DNA of 64,000 bases, from NCBI GenBank assembly GCA_964644075.1, contig CAZXUQ010000001.1, forward strand, positions 62,001 to 126,000, in the 5' to 3' direction. The DNA is from JAGOMW01 sp964644075. Lineage in GTDB: Bacteria; Patescibacteriota; Gracilibacteria; BD1-5; UBA2023. Below are positions 62,287 to 64,000 of the stretch, in pieces. The translations under genes and the position numbers were made by a program. Below the pieces are notes generated by a model. It saw only the letters and a list, made by a program, of their open reading frames with translations, was not told where the DNA came from and searched no databases. Numbering within the stretch: the stretch's first letter is position 1; each line of letters starts with the position of its first letter.

Positions 62287-62315
62287 ATCCTTCAGTCAAA
62301 ACTGGAGGATTTTTC
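62287..62315 (+). terminator. Intrinsic terminator after the AI-2E gene
   Basis: ATCCTTCAGT-CAAA-ACTGGAGGAT, 10-bp stem with one G-U, followed by TTTTTC. A near copy of its arms (TTTCAGTCAGGACTGGAGGA) lies 60 nt upstream at 62228-62247, so alternative pairing is possible. Confidence 0.8.
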
Positions 62316-62335
62316 TATTTTTATTATTTTTTGAT

Positions 62336-62710
62336 ATGAAAACCAGGCCCTATGATGGTACACCGAGTAATTGGGTTCATTTTATGAACACAAAAATAGA
62401 TTCTTGAGCTTATACGCTCTCACTTCTGTCAAACGGACTTTGTAATCCAGAAACAGCCAGAGAAATCCCACGTCTTGAACTCGCACAAAGCTTAAGAGAA
62501 GAAATAATCGGATTTGGATATCTACCAATATGGGTAGTATCTGGTAGTGGAGAACCTGCGGTATGGAACCCTCTCAATAATACACTGTGAGAACCTTGGT
62601 TCTGAGCAGGATATAAAGTATGAATATCTGAAGTGTTTTCTGAAAATATGACTGTGATTACAGCTTGATTAGTTGATAGAACTCTATGAAGTGGTAGACC
62701 TTGGAAATAA
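62336..62710 (+). CDS. Hypothetical protein, unknown family
   Basis: This ORF has 124 residues and at least six TGA-Gly codons. The sequence is Gly-, Asn- and Trp-containing (MKTRPYDGTPSNWVHFMNTK, LGYLPIWVVSGSG-type strands, GEPAVWNPLNN, EPWFGAGYKVGIS). It has no signal peptide or membrane helix. I do not recognise it. It ends 3 nt before the stop of convergent murE. It starts 20 nt after a terminator, so it has either its own promoter or termination control. Confidence 0.55.
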
Positions 62711-62713
62711 ACT

Positions 62714-64000
62714 CTACACCATCACTTGCGCATCAATCTCCATGAGAATCCTCTCGATAACTTTACGGTCATTCCATGGGATAGGTCATTTTTGCGTGAC
62801 CTGTACTGTCTCTGCTCACTTCCCTGCGACGAGGAGTACATCACCTTCTCTGAGCATGAGGAGCGCTGTACGGATAGCATCGTCTCTCTCTGGTATGATC
62901 CAGAAACTTTCCCCTTCTTTTCGCTCGATCCCCTCAGAGACATCACGTATGATCGAGAGTGAATCCTCTGTGTAGGTATCATCATCGGTCAGAATGACGA
63001 CATCGGAGAGGAGGTGTGCAATGCGTCACATTTTTGGTCGTTTTGTCTTATCTCGGTCACCCGTAGCACCGAATACAGTGATTACACGCTTCACTCACTC
63101 GATTTTCTTCACTGTTTCGAGAACATTACGCAGTGAGTCTTCTGTGTGTGCATAGTCGACAAATATCTTTGCTCATCGATGGTTTGGTATTTCTTCGAGG
63201 CGTCATGGAACTCATGTAACCGTAGCAAAAGTATCAGCGATGACCTTTGGATCAATCTTCTGAGAAATCAGAACCGCAGTCGCTGCGAGCATGTTGAGGA
63301 TATTGAATTCTCACTGGAGCTTGGACTCGATGTGGATCTTCGCTGATGGCATACGGATATCAAAGGATGTACCTCATATAGTATTTTTTACATTTTCTGC
63401 TCGCAGAGACGCATTGGTAGAAAATCCAAATGTATGCATCACATCGACGACGATGTCTTTGGAGAGAAATTTGTGGGCGTATTCACTATCGATATTGACG
63501 ACACCGACTTTTCGGACCTCTTTTCTGATACCATATTTATAGAGATTTTTGAAGAGAAGGAGCTTGGTATCGACATAGTTATCCATCGTCTTATGGAGAT
63601 CGAGGTGATCCTGAGATATACCTGTCATGACAGCCACATCATAGCGCAGTCCATGGACTCTATGATAGTAGAGTGCGTGACTCGACGTTTCCATGACGAG
63701 ATACTGACATCCGAGAGATTTTGCCTTATTGATAAAACTCCATACAGCAAATGGTGATGGTGTCGTCATCTTGAGAGTATTTTCCTCTTCGTGGTCACCG
63801 AGGATCATATTGACCGTGGTGAACATAGCAACTTTCTTCCCACTCGCGATGAGTCCACGAGCGATGAGATTAGACGTCGTGGTTTTTCACTTGGTCCCTG
63901 TCACCCCGATCACGATCATATCTCGGGCAGGATTCCCTGAGAGCCAAAAAGCAAGTACACCACGAAAATAGTGATACGTCTGACGAAATGGTGAATCGAG
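62714..64000 (-). CDS. murE: UDP-N-acetylmuramyl-tripeptide synthetase-like Mur ligase (partial, 5' end beyond window)
   Basis: The last 428 residues of a Mur ligase are present; the N-terminus lies outside. It has the P-loop VTGTKGKTTTSNLIARG (the Gly after GTK is TGA at 63887), YLVMETSSHALYYHRVHGLRYDVAVMTGISQDHLDLHKTM (MurE-type, with the DHLD motif), GEFNILNMLAATAV, VPGRLEEIPNHRGAKIFVDYAHTEDSLRNVL, FGATGDRDKTKRPKMG and DVVILTDDDTYTEDS. The order and the HLDxH motif fit MurE, which adds the third residue to UDP-MurNAc-dipeptide. The usual DNPR substrate motif for diaminopimelate reads DDDTYTED here, so the amino acid added may not be meso-DAP. Confidence 0.92.

Noticed and set aside
1..64000. 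Reading the many TGA-split pieces as frameshifted or pseudogenised genes
   Set aside because: The breaks are all TGA, in frame, and at conserved glycines. Dozens of core genes would have to be dead at once. Recoding explains all of them.
1..64000. CRISPR arrays, insertion sequences and integrases
   Set aside because: No regularly spaced direct repeats of 25-40 bp, no transposase or recombinase motif, and no target-site duplication were found. The repeats seen are short structured spacers.
1..64000. tRNA genes
   Set aside because: I looked for GGTTCGANTCC-type T-loops with matching acceptor stems. The only such region is in the tmRNA. A search with a covariance model would be decisive.

Overview
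This window reads as a chromosome segment from a Candidate Phyla Radiation (Patescibacteria) bacterium in which UGA is read as glycine, i.e. genetic code 25, the Gracilibacteria/Absconditabacteria lineage. The sequence shows this directly. Under the standard code almost every gene is cut into pieces. With TGA read as Gly, about 50 long, tightly packed ORFs appear, and in-frame TGA falls on invariant glycines: the ArgG SGGLDTS motif, the DprA SGGATG motif, the SecA GRGTD motif, the PilB Walker B glycine, the MurE P-loop and the PyrH GGGN motif. All coordinates below use TAA and TAG as the only stops. Shine-Dalgarno sequences are essentially absent, and several genes have a TATAAT-like box only 6-8 nt before ATG, which suggests leaderless mRNAs.

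Layout. 1-8018: a surface and secretion cluster with a partial beta-propeller-like protein, RecO-like protein, prepilin peptidase, a conserved unknown, a FecR-like protein, a pilin, an M23 peptidase with SLH domains and a solute-binding protein. 8081-15854: a VirB2-like pilin and two large PKD-domain membrane proteins, one of 1645 aa with four PDWLK motifs in its cytoplasmic tail. 15892-18699 (minus): pyrH, a membrane-tethered HTH protein, tmRNA and a small membrane protein. 18838-25394: cysS, a CYTH protein, then an arginine block with a leader peptide containing four Arg codons, an intrinsic terminator, argG, argH and argS. 25438-33030: SLH/PKD surface protein, DUF58-like protein, dprA, Nudix, murG-like gene with an inserted repeat, ABC exporter, CsaA-like and TfoX-like proteins. 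33158-40088 (minus): photolyase, DUF2256 protein, PGPGW protein, cyclophilin, YbaB, two membrane proteins, an AT-rich orphan and miaB. 40316-50923: ftsA, ftsZ, a DnaQ/DinG-like fusion, a type IV pilus block (PilN/PilO-like, PilB, PilC), rplY and a cysteine-tailed thioredoxin-fold protein. 50999-62710: a small orphan, ligA (minus), tig, an AT-rich HTH orphan (minus), secA, lepB, truB, a coiled-coil protein, an AI-2E-family permease and an unknown. The window ends in murE (minus, partial).

The genes fit a small-genome cell with a cell wall (murG, murE, M23), an FtsA/FtsZ divisome, Sec export (secA, lepB), a type IV pilus and competence-linked genes (dprA, TfoX domain, pilD/pilB/pilC). Biosynthesis is sparse, so the argG-argH pair with what looks like its own transcription attenuator stands out. 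Other notable features are a tmRNA with an apparently 29-residue tag, a 121-bp dispersed element whose two copies keep different but self-complementary stems, and an in-frame repeat inserted in the murG-like gene. No CRISPR array, transposase or tRNA gene was found.
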